From: Edaphobacter lichenicola
GTDB lineage: Bacteria; Acidobacteriota; Terriglobia; Terriglobales; Acidobacteriaceae
Direction of reading: 5' to 3'
DNA: 64,000 nucleotides
Assembly: GCF_025264645.1 (NCBI RefSeq)
Contig: NZ_CP073696.1
Location: 558,001-622,000, forward strand
Part shown: piece by piece, positions 55,050 to 63,800 of the stretch
Numbering within the stretch: the stretch's first letter is position 1
How the letters are laid out: the number at the start of each line of letters is the position of its first letter
Translations under genes and position numbers: made by a program
The notes under the pieces: generated by a model
Databases searched by the model: none
What the model saw: the letters and a program-made list of their open reading frames with translations, nothing else
What the model was told of the DNA's origin: nothing

Positions 55050-56197
55050 ACACACTTTTGCCCATCCTTCCTCCTGACGACCTCGTCGACAAATCGGCTA
55101 ACGAGGGCAAGTTGAGCCCTGCAGCCCTGCAGGCCGAGCAAGAGAAGAATCGCATGCGCCGCTACTTTGAGAAGCCGGAGACGGACGCGCACCTTGCTAC
55201 GGTTGCGGTGCAAGAGCCCGTCTGCCTCTATCTTGAAACGACGAACCGGTGCAACCTGCTTTGTACGACCTGCCCGCGCACTTATGAGGAACTTGAGCCC
55301 GAGGCGGATATGCCGTGGGAGTTGTTCGTGTCGTTGATCGATCAATATCCCAACATTGCCCGGGTCGTGCTGCACGGCATTGGGGAGCCTATGTTGGTAA
55401 AAGATATCGCGCAGCGCGTGAAGTATCTCAAAGAGCGCAACATCTATGTTCTGTTCAATACAAACGGGACTTTGCTGACTGAAGCGAACGGGCGCGCTCT
55501 TATTGAGGCGGGCCTGGATGAGCTGCGTGTTTCTCTTGATGCCGCGGAGTCTGAGGTTTTTGAGATGGTTCGCGGGAAGAACTTTTTCGACAAGATTGTT
55601 GCCAACGTCACGAACTTCACTCGCCTGCAGCGTGAGTTGAATGCCGCCAAGCCGCGGGTGTCTCTATGGCTTACAGGCCTGCGTGAGACTGTCGATCAAC
55701 TTCCTGATTTTGTCCGGCTCGCTCACTCTATTGGAGTCACTGAAGTTTATCTTCAGCGGCTGGTCTTCTTCGATGCGCCGATGAACGAAAACTCTCTTGC
55801 GCGCTCCGAGTCCGCTCTGTTTGAGCACACCACGGAACGGGAAGAGGCGATTATTCGCGAGGCTGAATCGGTGGCACGTGGACTGGGCATTATGTTCTCG
55901 GCTTCCGGCGCGGTTGACCCAGGAGAGTCGATCAAGATGCAGCGGTCCGACAGCCCATGGTCGCTTTGCCGGCGTCCTTGGTCGCTGATGTACATTACGG
56001 CGAATGGCCGAGTTCTGCCTTGCTGTATCGCACCATTCAGTATGAAGGGCTATGGCAGTTTCACTTTGGGCGATGCTACGCAACGCAGCCTTCGCGAGAT
56101 ATGGAATGGCCCGGAGTACCAGCGTTTTCGCGAGGGGCTGTTGACGAGTGCTCCGCCGCCCGCCTGCGCTAATTGCGGCCTTCGCTGGAGTTTGTAA
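55046..56197 (+). CDS. Radical SAM / SPASM-domain enzyme
   Basis: 383 residues. The [4Fe-4S] motif C69-x3-C73-x2-C76 (CNLLCTTC), LHGIGEPML (glycine-rich SAM strand), FNTNGTLLTE and LDELRVSLDA follow. A C-terminal SPASM-like region has CRRPWSLMYI, GRVLPCCIAPF and C374/C377 in CANCG. SPASM enzymes modify peptides, sugars or lipids through auxiliary clusters. No precursor peptide is seen in the neighbourhood, so a small-molecule or sugar-lipid substrate is more likely (inference). ATG overlaps the preceding stop. Confidence 0.88.
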   Translation: MNTLLPILPPDDLVDKSANEGKLSPAALQAEQEKNRMRRYFEKPETDAHLATVAVQEPVCLYLETTNRCNLLCTTCPRTYEELEPEADMPWELFVSLIDQYPNIARVVLHGIGEPMLVKDIAQRVKYLKERNIYVLFNTNGTLLTEANGRALIEAGLDELRVSLDAAESEVFEMVRGKNFFDKIVANVTNFTRLQRELNAAKPRVSLWLTGLRETVDQLPDFVRLAHSIGVTEVYLQRLVFFDAPMNENSLARSESALFEHTTEREEAIIREAESVARGLGIMFSASGAVDPGESIKMQRSDSPWSLCRRPWSLMYITANGRVLPCCIAPFSMKGYGSFTLGDATQRSLREIWNGPEYQRFREGLLTSAPPPACANCGLRWSL

Positions 56198-56261
56198 CGA
56201 TCGCGCGCACTTTCTTGTACCTGAAATTTATAATCGCACGTGCGAACAACAGGGGAACGAG

Positions 56262-56738
56262 ATGAACATTGACCAAAAGTCGGGATTTTATGTCGTCGGG
56301 CTATCGACTCGCACTCAAAACGCTGCCGAGATGAACGGCAACGGAAAGATCGGTGATGTGTGGCAGAGATTTCTGGGACAAAATCTAGCGGCAAAGATTC
56401 CGAACAAACTTGGCATTGACTTGATCGCTATCTATACGGACTACGAAACCGATCACACCGGACACTACACTTACCTTCTTGGAGTTCCGGTCTCGTCTAC
56501 CGAGCATCTGCCGCCGGGTCTTATGCTGAAACACGTGCCAGCTGGGCGGTATGCGGTACTTCGCTCGAATCGAGGTGTGATTAAGCAAGTTGTTCCGGAG
56601 TTATGGCAACGAATATGGTCAATGTCTCCAAGTGAGCTTGGTGGCTCGCGCGCATTTCAGGTTGACTATGAGATCTACGATCAACGTACCGCTGATCCGG
56701 ATAACGCACAGATTGAAGTTCACGTTGGTCTTCGCTGA
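56262..56738 (+). CDS. GyrI-like / AraC effector-binding domain protein
   Basis: 158 residues, only a GyrI-like ligand-binding domain: GFYVVGLSTRTQN at the start, YLLGVPVSS, GRYAVLRSNRG, and FQVDYEIYDQR near the end. There is no DNA-binding domain. Such stand-alone SOUL-type domains bind small hydrophobic or cationic molecules. The ATG at 56262 follows AGGGGAACGAG. Located between the radical SAM and GT2 genes, so it may bind the cluster's product or intermediate. Confidence 0.8.
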   Translation: MNIDQKSGFYVVGLSTRTQNAAEMNGNGKIGDVWQRFLGQNLAAKIPNKLGIDLIAIYTDYETDHTGHYTYLLGVPVSSTEHLPPGLMLKHVPAGRYAVLRSNRGVIKQVVPELWQRIWSMSPSELGGSRAFQVDYEIYDQRTADPDNAQIEVHVGLR

Positions 56739-56770
56739 TTTTTAAATTTCCGCGTTGAGAAAGACTTCAA

Positions 56771-57493
56771 ATGCCTCCGGCTGTCTCCGTTGTTATCCCC
56801 GCACTGAATGAAGCTGAGTCGATCGGCCAAGTTGTTTCTGAGATGCCGTGGCACCTTATTGCGGAGTGTATCGTTGTGGACAATGGCAGCACGGATGCAA
56901 CAGCAACGATAGCGCAAGCTGCGGGTGCCCGCGTGATTCAATCTCCGCGAGGCTATGGGGCGGCGTGTAAGGCTGGCAGCGAAGCGGCGCTTCCAACGAG
57001 CACGATTCTCGTTTATATGGATGGCGATGGCTCGGACATCGTCGCGGATCTTTTCCGACTTGTTGCTCCGATTGAAGCCAATGAAGCGGATTTCGTTTTG
57101 GGCTCACGCATTCGCGGTACACGTGAGCCTGGCTCGATGCTTCATTCTCAGATTTTTGCGGGTCATCTTGTTGGAGCGCTGCTTCGTGTCTTTCAAGGGG
57201 TGAACTATACCGACATGGGCCCATTTCGGGCTATTCGTAGAACGTCACTTGAGGGGTTACATATGTCTGAACTCACGTATGGGTGGAATCTCGAGATGCA
57301 GATTCGGGCTGCCCAGTGTAAGCTTCGGATCCGGGAGATTCCTGTGAACTATCGCAGGCGCATCGGTGGAACCTCTAAGGTATCGGGCGATCTTTGGGCC
57401 AGCGTGAAGGCCGCGGTCCGCATTATCGAAGTGCTCCTCCGAACGGGGCTGGCTCGCTATCCAGAGCCAGATCCGGACTGCGAGAATAGGTGA
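56771..57493 (+). CDS. GT2 family glycosyltransferase (polyprenyl-phosphate hexose synthase-like)
   Basis: 240 residues. GT-A fold: VSVVIPALNEAESIGQVV, VVDNGSTDATA, and metal site D84-G-D86 in VYMDGDGS. The DMGPFRAIRR motif and NYRRRIGGTSKVSG at the end are close to dolichyl-phosphate-mannose-synthase-like enzymes. No C-terminal membrane helices. It would charge polyprenyl phosphate with a sugar, which could feed the GT87-like enzyme. Spacing to the previous gene is 32 bp. Confidence 0.87.
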   Translation: MPPAVSVVIPALNEAESIGQVVSEMPWHLIAECIVVDNGSTDATATIAQAAGARVIQSPRGYGAACKAGSEAALPTSTILVYMDGDGSDIVADLFRLVAPIEANEADFVLGSRIRGTREPGSMLHSQIFAGHLVGALLRVFQGVNYTDMGPFRAIRRTSLEGLHMSELTYGWNLEMQIRAAQCKLRIREIPVNYRRRIGGTSKVSGDLWASVKAAVRIIEVLLRTGLARYPEPDPDCENR

Positions 57494-57546
57494 AGATCTG
57501 CGGTCGCCGTATACTTTTCACGTTACTTTCTTAGGAGATATTCGAC

Positions 57547-58302
57547 ATGCAGAATCGTATTCTCGGCACTACCATGCCCGTCCTCGAGTTTGCACTTGGT
57601 CCCAACGATGCTGTTATCTCTGAGGCTGGGGAGCTTTCCTGGATGTCAGCCTCTATTCAGATGACGACTCACACTCAGCATGCCGGTGGTGGTGGGTTTT
57701 TTGGCGCAATCGCACGTGTAGCTGGTGGCGGGTCGCTTTTTATGACAGAGTACCGGGCGGTTGGCGCTCCCGGTGAAGTTGCGTTTGCCACTCGTGTGCC
57801 GGGTCATATTGTTCCGGTCGAGGTTGGGCCTGGTCACGAGTATCTCGTCCATCGTCATGGCTTTCTGTGTGCTACTGCCAATATTGAGTTGGGCGTTGGT
57901 TTTCAGCAGTCGCTTGGAGCAGGCATCTTTGGCGGCGACGGCTTTTTGCTGCAGAAGATCAGCGGGCAGGGCATTGCCTGGCTTGAGCTGTCGGGCGAAG
58001 TTATCATCAAGGAGCTCGCGGCCGGTGAGACGCTTCGCGTTCATCCGGGCCATGTAGGGGCATTTCAGGGTAGTGTTGCGTTTCAGATACAGCGAGTTCC
58101 GGGGATCAAGAATATGATCTTCGGCGGAGACGGTGTCTTCCTCGCAGCGCTTACAGGGCCGGGGCGCGTGTGGTTACAGACGCTGCCGATATCGCGCCTC
58201 GCTCATCAGATTCAGGAGTACCTGCCGAAAGAACGCACACAGCAGGCTGCTGAGGGCGGAGTGGTCGGTGGGATCGTCGGTTCGATCCTTAAAGGGATGT
58301 AG
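57547..58302 (+). CDS. AIM24 / TIGR00266 family protein
   Basis: 251 residues, a repetitive beta-helix-like protein: MPVLEFALGPNDAVISEAGELSWMS at the start, Gly-rich centre (HAGGGGFFGAIARVAGGGSLFMTEY), then PGHIVPVEV, ISGQGIAWLELSGEVIIKEL and VGGIVGSILKG at the end. The family is widespread in bacteria with no settled function; the mitochondrial relative AIM24 supports membrane integrity. It has its own ribosome site (AGGAG) and may be expressed on its own. Confidence 0.87.
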   Translation: MQNRILGTTMPVLEFALGPNDAVISEAGELSWMSASIQMTTHTQHAGGGGFFGAIARVAGGGSLFMTEYRAVGAPGEVAFATRVPGHIVPVEVGPGHEYLVHRHGFLCATANIELGVGFQQSLGAGIFGGDGFLLQKISGQGIAWLELSGEVIIKELAAGETLRVHPGHVGAFQGSVAFQIQRVPGIKNMIFGGDGVFLAALTGPGRVWLQTLPISRLAHQIQEYLPKERTQQAAEGGVVGGIVGSILKGM

Positions 58303-58437
58303 GCGAGGTGCTGAAGTCTTCTTGATGTGGGTGTGAATGCTGAGGCATTCGTTGAGCGCGTCAAACTCAGTCGCGGGTCTACGCGGGATCTATGCAGGAG
58401 ATCAGTTGACTGCGTCTACACTCAAGCAGAGGCTTGC

Positions 58438-59832
58438 ATGACTGCTGTCGCGGTTGACATTCACCCTGGTCGCTCAAAGAGATATCCGGCGGGCCCTCCA
58501 TTTCTGCCGCGCTTTCTCTCGGGACGCATGTTCCGGCAAAACGCCATTGAATCCATGAGCGCGGCGGCGCGAGCTTACGGCGATCTTGTCCACTACACGA
58601 TCTTCGGGCGCCACATCTATCAACTGAGTCACCCTGATTTGATTGACGATTTTTTACTGAAAGATGCGAGTAAACATCATCGCGGTATTGTGATGCAACG
58701 TGCCAAGGTGGTGCTGGGAGAAGGTCTGCTGACGAGCGAAGAGCCGCTTCATATGCGACAGCGGCGTCTCGCTCAGCCTGCTTTTCTACGTCAGCGCATT
58801 GCGGCCTATGGAGAGGTTATTGGTCAGAACGCTATTGCTATTTCGCAGGGTTGGCAGCCCGGCAAGGTTCGTGACGTGCATGGCGACATGCTTGAGCTTG
58901 CATTGCGTATCGTTGGCAAATGTCTCTTTGATCTTGGCGTGCAGTCTCAGGAGGAAGTGAAAAAGATCTCTGCTGCTGTCGATGCGTTCATGGATTTTCT
59001 TCCTCTGGCTATTCTGCCTTTTTCAGAGCAGATTCAGCGTCTGCCGCTGCCTGCCATGAAACGCATACGCAAGGGGCAGGCTGATATGGACGCCATCATC
59101 TACTCCATGATTGATGAACGGCGTAAATCTCCAGGAGATCGCGGAGACCTTCTTTCGATGTTGCTTGAAGCGGTAGATCCGGAGGATCCAACGGCCAGGA
59201 TGTCGAATCAACAGGTCCACGATGAGTGCCTGACGATCATGCTCGCGGGGCATGAGACAACTGCGAATGCGCTTAGCTTTGCGCTTTGGTTGTTAGCAAA
59301 AAATCCCGATGTACAGCTCCGTCTCCATGAGGAAGCTGCTGCGGTACTCGGCAATCGTGCTCCTGCAGCGGATGACTATGGTCGTCTCCCTTATGCGACG
59401 CAAGTCTTTTCGGAGGCGCTTCGCCTGTATCCTCCTGTTTGGGTCATCGCTCGTACTTGCATTCATCCCTACGAGATTGCAGGTTATCCAATTCCACGTG
59501 GAGCTGTTCTTGTGGCGTCGCAGTTTGTCGTTCATCGAGATGCACGCTTCTATCCTGATCCGCTTCGCTTTGATCCGGAACGATTCGCTGCGGAAAAGAA
59601 AGATGCGGCTAAGGCGCGTCCTCGCTTTGCCTTCTTTCCTTTCGCTGCTGGGAGTCGACAGTGTATTGGCGAGGGACTGGCGTGGATGGAAGGTGTTCTC
59701 TCGCTTTCTACGATTGCTCGCGATTGGCGGGTGAGTGTGCCGCCTGGCTCTGCCGCTGAGATTGCGATCAATCCTGCTATTAGTCTGCGGCCTAAACATG
59801 GAGTTCCGCTGATGATGGAACGTTGGGCTTAG
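58438..59832 (+). CDS. Cytochrome P450
   Basis: 464 residues from the ATG at 58438 (AGCAGAGG before it). I-helix AGHETT (270-275), K-helix EALR (326-329), PERF near 380-383, and heme loop FPFAAGSRQCIGEG with Cys409. Resembles CYP102/CYP110-like soluble bacterial enzymes rather than CYP107. No ferredoxin or reductase is adjacent. It may act on a fatty, terpenoid or sterol-like substrate. The last bases overlap the convergent DoxX gene by 4 bp. Confidence 0.94.
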   Translation: MTAVAVDIHPGRSKRYPAGPPFLPRFLSGRMFRQNAIESMSAAARAYGDLVHYTIFGRHIYQLSHPDLIDDFLLKDASKHHRGIVMQRAKVVLGEGLLTSEEPLHMRQRRLAQPAFLRQRIAAYGEVIGQNAIAISQGWQPGKVRDVHGDMLELALRIVGKCLFDLGVQSQEEVKKISAAVDAFMDFLPLAILPFSEQIQRLPLPAMKRIRKGQADMDAIIYSMIDERRKSPGDRGDLLSMLLEAVDPEDPTARMSNQQVHDECLTIMLAGHETTANALSFALWLLAKNPDVQLRLHEEAAAVLGNRAPAADDYGRLPYATQVFSEALRLYPPVWVIARTCIHPYEIAGYPIPRGAVLVASQFVVHRDARFYPDPLRFDPERFAAEKKDAAKARPRFAFFPFAAGSRQCIGEGLAWMEGVLSLSTIARDWRVSVPPGSAAEIAINPAISLRPKHGVPLMMERWA

Positions 59833-60263
59833 GTCCTCTCGCTATTTCGAGCGATCCAACTGTCTATGGACCAACCGTTGTATCGTCCGAGGAAGAGTAG
59901 AGCTGCATACACGATGGCGTAGGTAAGTTGAATTCCTGTTGCGTTCCAGTCCTGCACCAATGCCGTGCCAAAGGTGAGGACGGCAATTAGCACGCCGGCG
60001 GCGATTAAGGCAGCTCGCGTTCGCAGACCGATCAGAATCAGGAAGCCGAGTATTCCTTCAATGGACGGTAATATCAGAGCAAAGGCCCACACACTCCACG
60101 CCGGGAGTGGCGCATGTGTGAACTGGATTACCAGTTTCGCAGCGAATTCGCCCGGTCCTGAGATGATTCGGCTGATGCCGTGCATCGTCAGGTTGACGCC
60201 GACTACGATTCGCAATAAGGCGCACGCTGTGCGTCTTTCGCGAATGTCCGATTCAGTTTCCAT
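59829..60263 (-). CDS. DoxX family membrane protein
   Basis: 144 residues, four helices. Pattern LLRIVVGVNLTMHGISRI and the ILPSIEGILGFLILIGLRTRAALIAAGVL core match DoxX/DoxD-type proteins, which sit in the inner membrane and are tied to redox or quinone-related roles. It is not in an operon; its neighbours are both on the plus strand. Confidence 0.85.
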   Translation of the reverse strand: METESDIRERRTACALLRIVVGVNLTMHGISRIISGPGEFAAKLVIQFTHAPLPAWSVWAFALILPSIEGILGFLILIGLRTRAALIAAGVLIAVLTFGTALVQDWNATGIQLTYAIVYAALLFLGRYNGWSIDSWIARNSERT

Positions 60264-60378
60264 CCATCCTCCGGCTTGGTGATGTCCAGGCCATGTTGTC
60301 TGCTCACACTTTAACCTAAAGCCATATGACGCAGTGAATGCTGCGTAAGGTAGATGCGGGGCACGCTATGCTTTAAAG

Positions 60379-61170
60379 ATGCAAGAGACTGTCGTCGAGC
60401 CTTTTCTCCAACTCTCTCATGTCAGTGTGGCGCGCGGCGATAACGTCGTGCTGCATGACATCAGCCTTACGGTTAATACTGGCGAACACATTGCGATACT
60501 TGGGCCGAATGGCTGCGGTAAGTCGACGCTGATTAAAACCATCACATGTGAATGCTATCCGCTGGTTCAGCCTGAGACGAAGGTCAGGATATTTGGCCGT
60601 GAACGCTGGGATTTGACCGAGTTGAAGAAGCGTTTGGGGGTTGTTTCAGCTGAGCTGCCGGGGAAGCCTACGCTGCATACGACTGGGCGTGATGCTGTTC
60701 TGACTGGATTTTTTTCGAGTAGTACGCTGTGGCCGAATCTTACGGTGACGGAGGAGATGCGTGTTCGCGCGGAGGAGGTGCTGGGGCAGATTGATGGCGT
60801 GGCGCTTGCGGATAAGCCTGTGGGGGAGATGTCGGCGGGGCAGCAGAGGCGCATCATGATTGGGCGGGCGCTGGTTGGGTCGGCGGGGATGTTGTTGCTG
60901 GATGAGCCTTCGAATGCGTTGGATCTGGCGGCGCAGGCTGATCTGCGTAGGTTACTGCGACGGTTGGCGCAGCAGGGGACTGGGATTCTGCTGATTACGC
61001 ACCATATTGCGGATATTCCGCCGGAGATTGACCGGATTTTGTTGATGCGGGAGGGGCGGATTGTTGCTGATGGGTCGAAAGAGGAGTTGCTGACTGCCCC
61101 GCGGTTGAGTGAACTTTTTCAAACTGAGGTGCAGCTTTCGGAGCGGGATGGTTTTTTTCATGCCTGGTGA
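60379..61170 (+). CDS. ABC transporter ATP-binding protein
   Basis: 263 residues. Walker A GPNGCGKST, Q-loop region LGVVSAELPGKP, a signature MSAGQQRR that departs from the usual LSGGQ, Walker B MLLLDEPSNALD, and H-loop ITHHIADIP. This suits the iron-complex/YlmA-like group. No membrane or binding-protein partner is adjacent, so it may work with a distant permease or as a soluble ATPase. Codon style changes within the gene, from T/C-ending to G-ending around 60.7 kb. Confidence 0.87.
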   Translation: MQETVVEPFLQLSHVSVARGDNVVLHDISLTVNTGEHIAILGPNGCGKSTLIKTITCECYPLVQPETKVRIFGRERWDLTELKKRLGVVSAELPGKPTLHTTGRDAVLTGFFSSSTLWPNLTVTEEMRVRAEEVLGQIDGVALADKPVGEMSAGQQRRIMIGRALVGSAGMLLLDEPSNALDLAAQADLRRLLRRLAQQGTGILLITHHIADIPPEIDRILLMREGRIVADGSKEELLTAPRLSELFQTEVQLSERDGFFHAW

Positions 61171-61178
61171 TGAGATGT

Positions 61179-61285
61179 CTGCCGGACGGACCCACTGCGC
61201 GTGGGGCGGTCACTTCGTGACTTGTATACCTTGTCTTGGGGAAATTCAGCTTGCTGGTCCTCCCGTTGGTTGGAAGGATAGAGCC
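61179..61285. repeat. REP-like structured repeat, copy 2
   Basis: Second copy of the element at 14481. Hairpins: CCCAC/GTGGG, GTCAC-TTC-GTGAC (61209-61221), and TCCTCCC/GGAAGGA with one mismatch (61258-61278). Like the first copy it lies between convergent genes, beginning nine bases after the ABC gene stop. Confidence 0.75.
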
Positions 61286-61290
61286 GCAGG

Positions 61291-61914
61291 CTAGTCGGTG
61301 TGGGGGATCACGCCCGTTTGGAGTTTGACCAGCTCGGGTTGGGCTATGCGGCTGGGGCCCAGGACGGCGATCTTGGGTAGGGGTCCGCGGACCATGGCGA
61401 CTTCGTCGCAGGCGTAGAGGCGCGGGCAGGTCTGGCAGTCTTTGTAGATCTTGTCGGGGAGCGTGGTGCGGTCGACTACGCGGAAGCCGAAGTGGAAGAA
61501 GAAGTCGGGGATGCGGGTGAAGAGACAGACGGCGGTGACCTTTTGCTCCTCGGCCTCTTCTAGGAGTGCGCGGAGGAGGCGGCCACCTGCGCCCTGGCCC
61601 TTGGCTTCGGGCTTGACGACGATGGAGCGGACTTCGGCCAGATGGGGACCGTAAAGGTGGAGGGCTCCGCAGCCGAGGAAGACGCCGCCGGAGTCTCCTT
61701 CGATGGGTGATTCGGCTACGGCGAAGTCGCGGATGTTCTCGCAGATCTCGGCGTAGTTGCGGCGGAGGAGGGTGCCGTCGCCTGAAAGGGAGTTGACGAG
61801 GTCGAAGATGGCGACGGCGTCGGGGAGTTTGGCTTTGCGCACGGTGGCTCCGCCTACGCGGAGGCGGGATGAGGAGGTGGATTCACTCACGGTCATCAGG
61901 GGGGTAATGGACAA
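61291..61914 (-). CDS. GNAT N-acetyltransferase, probable short N-acetylglutamate synthase
   Basis: 207 residues, one GNAT domain. VRKAKLPDAVAIFDLVNSL at the start, then GALHLYGPHLAEVRSIVVKPEAKGQGAGGRLLRALL, and FTRIPDFFFHFGFRVVD with a CQTCPRLYACDE segment. The layout is that of the short ArgA-type (Mycobacterium Rv2747-like) and NAGS-domain proteins. argH lies 420 bp upstream on the same strand, which agrees with arginine synthesis but does not prove it. Confidence 0.78.
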   Translation of the reverse strand: MSITPLMTVSESTSSSRLRVGGATVRKAKLPDAVAIFDLVNSLSGDGTLLRRNYAEICENIRDFAVAESPIEGDSGGVFLGCGALHLYGPHLAEVRSIVVKPEAKGQGAGGRLLRALLEEAEEQKVTAVCLFTRIPDFFFHFGFRVVDRTTLPDKIYKDCQTCPRLYACDEVAMVRGPLPKIAVLGPSRIAQPELVKLQTGVIPHTD

Positions 61915-62004
61915 CTGCTTTGGGCTCCTTTCTTTATTTTCGCAGAGTATTGGATGGTTTGATCAAAACGTTCGGTGCAGATGTTGAAGAGTGCGGTTCG
62001 CGCT

Positions 62005-62337
62005 CTAGGGAGTTGCAGCGGGTGCGAAGGTGTGGGCAATGTAATACATGCCGGGGTCGAACTTTGCTATGGTGAGCGCCTCTTGGAGAAATGGGAGCGG
62101 GGCGGGATCGTTGCGCATGGCTTGATAGTCCTCTACGCTTCGCCATTGAGCGACCATGGTGACTTTAGTCCCGTCGATGCTGCGATGGAGATTCGCCGAG
62201 ATGAACCCTGGCGCGTGGCGCACGGAGGTTTCTGTTGCCCGGGTGAGTAGCTCGATGAGGCGTTCCTGGTTTGATGGGTCCACGGTAAATACGTTGATCA
62301 GTGTGACGGGTTCGTTTTGCATGGGATGAGTTGTCAT
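62005..62337 (-). CDS. Antibiotic biosynthesis monooxygenase (ABM) domain protein
   Basis: 110 residues from the ATG at 62337, which overlaps the argH stop by ATGA, so it is coupled to argH. One ferredoxin-like ABM domain: INVFTVDPSNQERLIELLTRATE, PGFISANLHRSIDG, VAQWRSVEDYQAM. ABM proteins are dimeric, cofactor-free oxygenases or heme/quinol-related enzymes; the role beside argH is unclear. The in-frame extension beyond 62337 is the shadow of argH and is not part of the gene. Confidence 0.82.
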   Translation of the reverse strand: MTTHPMQNEPVTLINVFTVDPSNQERLIELLTRATETSVRHAPGFISANLHRSIDGTKVTMVAQWRSVEDYQAMRNDPAPLPFLQEALTIAKFDPGMYYIAHTFAPAATP

Positions 62338-63749
62338 ATCTTCTGTGTTGTCGCTAGGCGGCCTTTTGCTTCGGCTAGGGCGGTTTTGACGCGGGGGCGG
62401 GCGGTGCCGCCGATGACGTCGTGGCAGTCGAGGGTGGCTTCTAGGGTGATGGCGGAGAAGAAGTCTTCGCTGAATGCGGGGGAGATGGTGCGGAGTTCTG
62501 CGAGGGTGAGTTGCTGGAGTTCGCGTTGGGTTTCGAGGCCGAGGCGAACGGCGTTGCCGATGTGCTCGTGGGCTTTGCGGAAGGGGATGCCCTTGTCGGT
62601 GAGGTAGGTTGCTGCGGCCATAGCGTTGAGGTAGCCGGAGTGGGCGGCGGCCTTCATGGTTTCGAAGCGAAATTTTAGTGACGCGGTGAAGGCTGGGAGG
62701 ACGCTGAGGATTCCGGCGATGGTGTCGGCTGCATCGAAGACTGGCTCCTGACCTTCTTGCAGGTCTTTGTTGTAGGCGAGGGGGAGGCCTTTGATGAGCG
62801 TGGCTAGTGTTGTGGCTGCGCCTAGCAGACGACCGGATTTTCCTCGGATGAGTTCGGTTAGGTCGGGGTTTTTCTTTTGCGGCATGGCGCTGGAGCCGGT
62901 GGAGAAGCGCTCGGGGAGATCGAGGAAGCCGAACTCTGCGGTGGAGTAGAGGGTGAGTTCTTCGGCGAAGCGGGAGATGTGGATGCCTAGGGTGGCGATG
63001 GTCTGGGTGAACTCGAGGGCGAAGTCGCGGTCGCTGGTGGCGTCCATGCTGTTTGGTGTGGGGGCGTCGAAGCCGAGAGCGCGGGCCGCGATGGTGCGGT
63101 CGAGGGCAAGGGTTGCTCCTGCTACTGCGCCGGAGCCGAGGGGGCAGAGGTTCATGCGCTTGCGGGCGTCGGTGAGGCGGCTGGCGTCGCGCTCGATCAT
63201 GCTGACGTAGGCGAGGAGCCAGTGGGCTACGAGGACTGGCTCGGCGCGCTGGAGGTGGGTGTAGGAGGGCATGGTGGCTTCGCCTGCGGATTCGGCGAGG
63301 TCGATGAGGGATTTGCGCCATGCGGTGAGGCCACCGAGGGTGTTGTCGATGGCTTCGCGGACGAAGAGGCGCATGTCGGTGGCGATCTGCTCGTTGCGGC
63401 TGCGGCCGGTGTGAAGTTTGAGGGCTAGATCGCCGATTTGTTTGGTGAGTTCGAGTTCGACGTAGTGGTGGACGTCTTCAGCCTGGGGGTTGGCGGTGAC
63501 GATGGCTTCGCCTTGTTCGGCTTGCTGTTTGGCTACGGCGCGGAGGCCTTCTTCCATTTGCAGGAGCTCTTCGCTGGTGAGGATGCCGGCGGCTTCGATG
63601 GCTCGGGCGTGGGCTATGCTGGCCTCTACTTCATAGGGGACCAGGCGCCAGTCTAAGGGGAAGGAACGCTGCCAGGATTCGAAGGTGGGATCGAGTGGTT
63701 CGCGGAAACGGCCGGACCACATTTTGCTTGGATTAGGTTGGTTGGACAT
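62334..63749 (-). CDS. argH: Argininosuccinate lyase
   Basis: 471 residues, normal length. MWSGRFREPLDPTFE at the start; HTGRSRNEQIATD; TMPSYTHLQRAEPV; the SSAMPQKKNPDLTE signature with the catalytic Ser; and the C-terminal helical domain. It splits argininosuccinate into arginine and fumarate, the last step of arginine synthesis. Followed by the coupled ABM gene; the GNAT gene further down may be the acetylglutamate synthase. Confidence 0.96.
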   Translation of the reverse strand: MSNQPNPSKMWSGRFREPLDPTFESWQRSFPLDWRLVPYEVEASIAHARAIEAAGILTSEELLQMEEGLRAVAKQQAEQGEAIVTANPQAEDVHHYVELELTKQIGDLALKLHTGRSRNEQIATDMRLFVREAIDNTLGGLTAWRKSLIDLAESAGEATMPSYTHLQRAEPVLVAHWLLAYVSMIERDASRLTDARKRMNLCPLGSGAVAGATLALDRTIAARALGFDAPTPNSMDATSDRDFALEFTQTIATLGIHISRFAEELTLYSTAEFGFLDLPERFSTGSSAMPQKKNPDLTELIRGKSGRLLGAATTLATLIKGLPLAYNKDLQEGQEPVFDAADTIAGILSVLPAFTASLKFRFETMKAAAHSGYLNAMAAATYLTDKGIPFRKAHEHIGNAVRLGLETQRELQQLTLAELRTISPAFSEDFFSAITLEATLDCHDVIGGTARPRVKTALAEAKGRLATTQKI

Positions 63750-63800
63750 CAGAATCTACTAGCCTCTCATCAAAACAACTCGTCAATTAGCTGAATGGGT

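Noticed and set aside
62338..63321. Upstream extension of the ABM frame to a 438-codon protein
   Set aside because: The added part is Arg/Pro-rich and lies entirely within argH; the real start is the ATG overlapping the argH stop.
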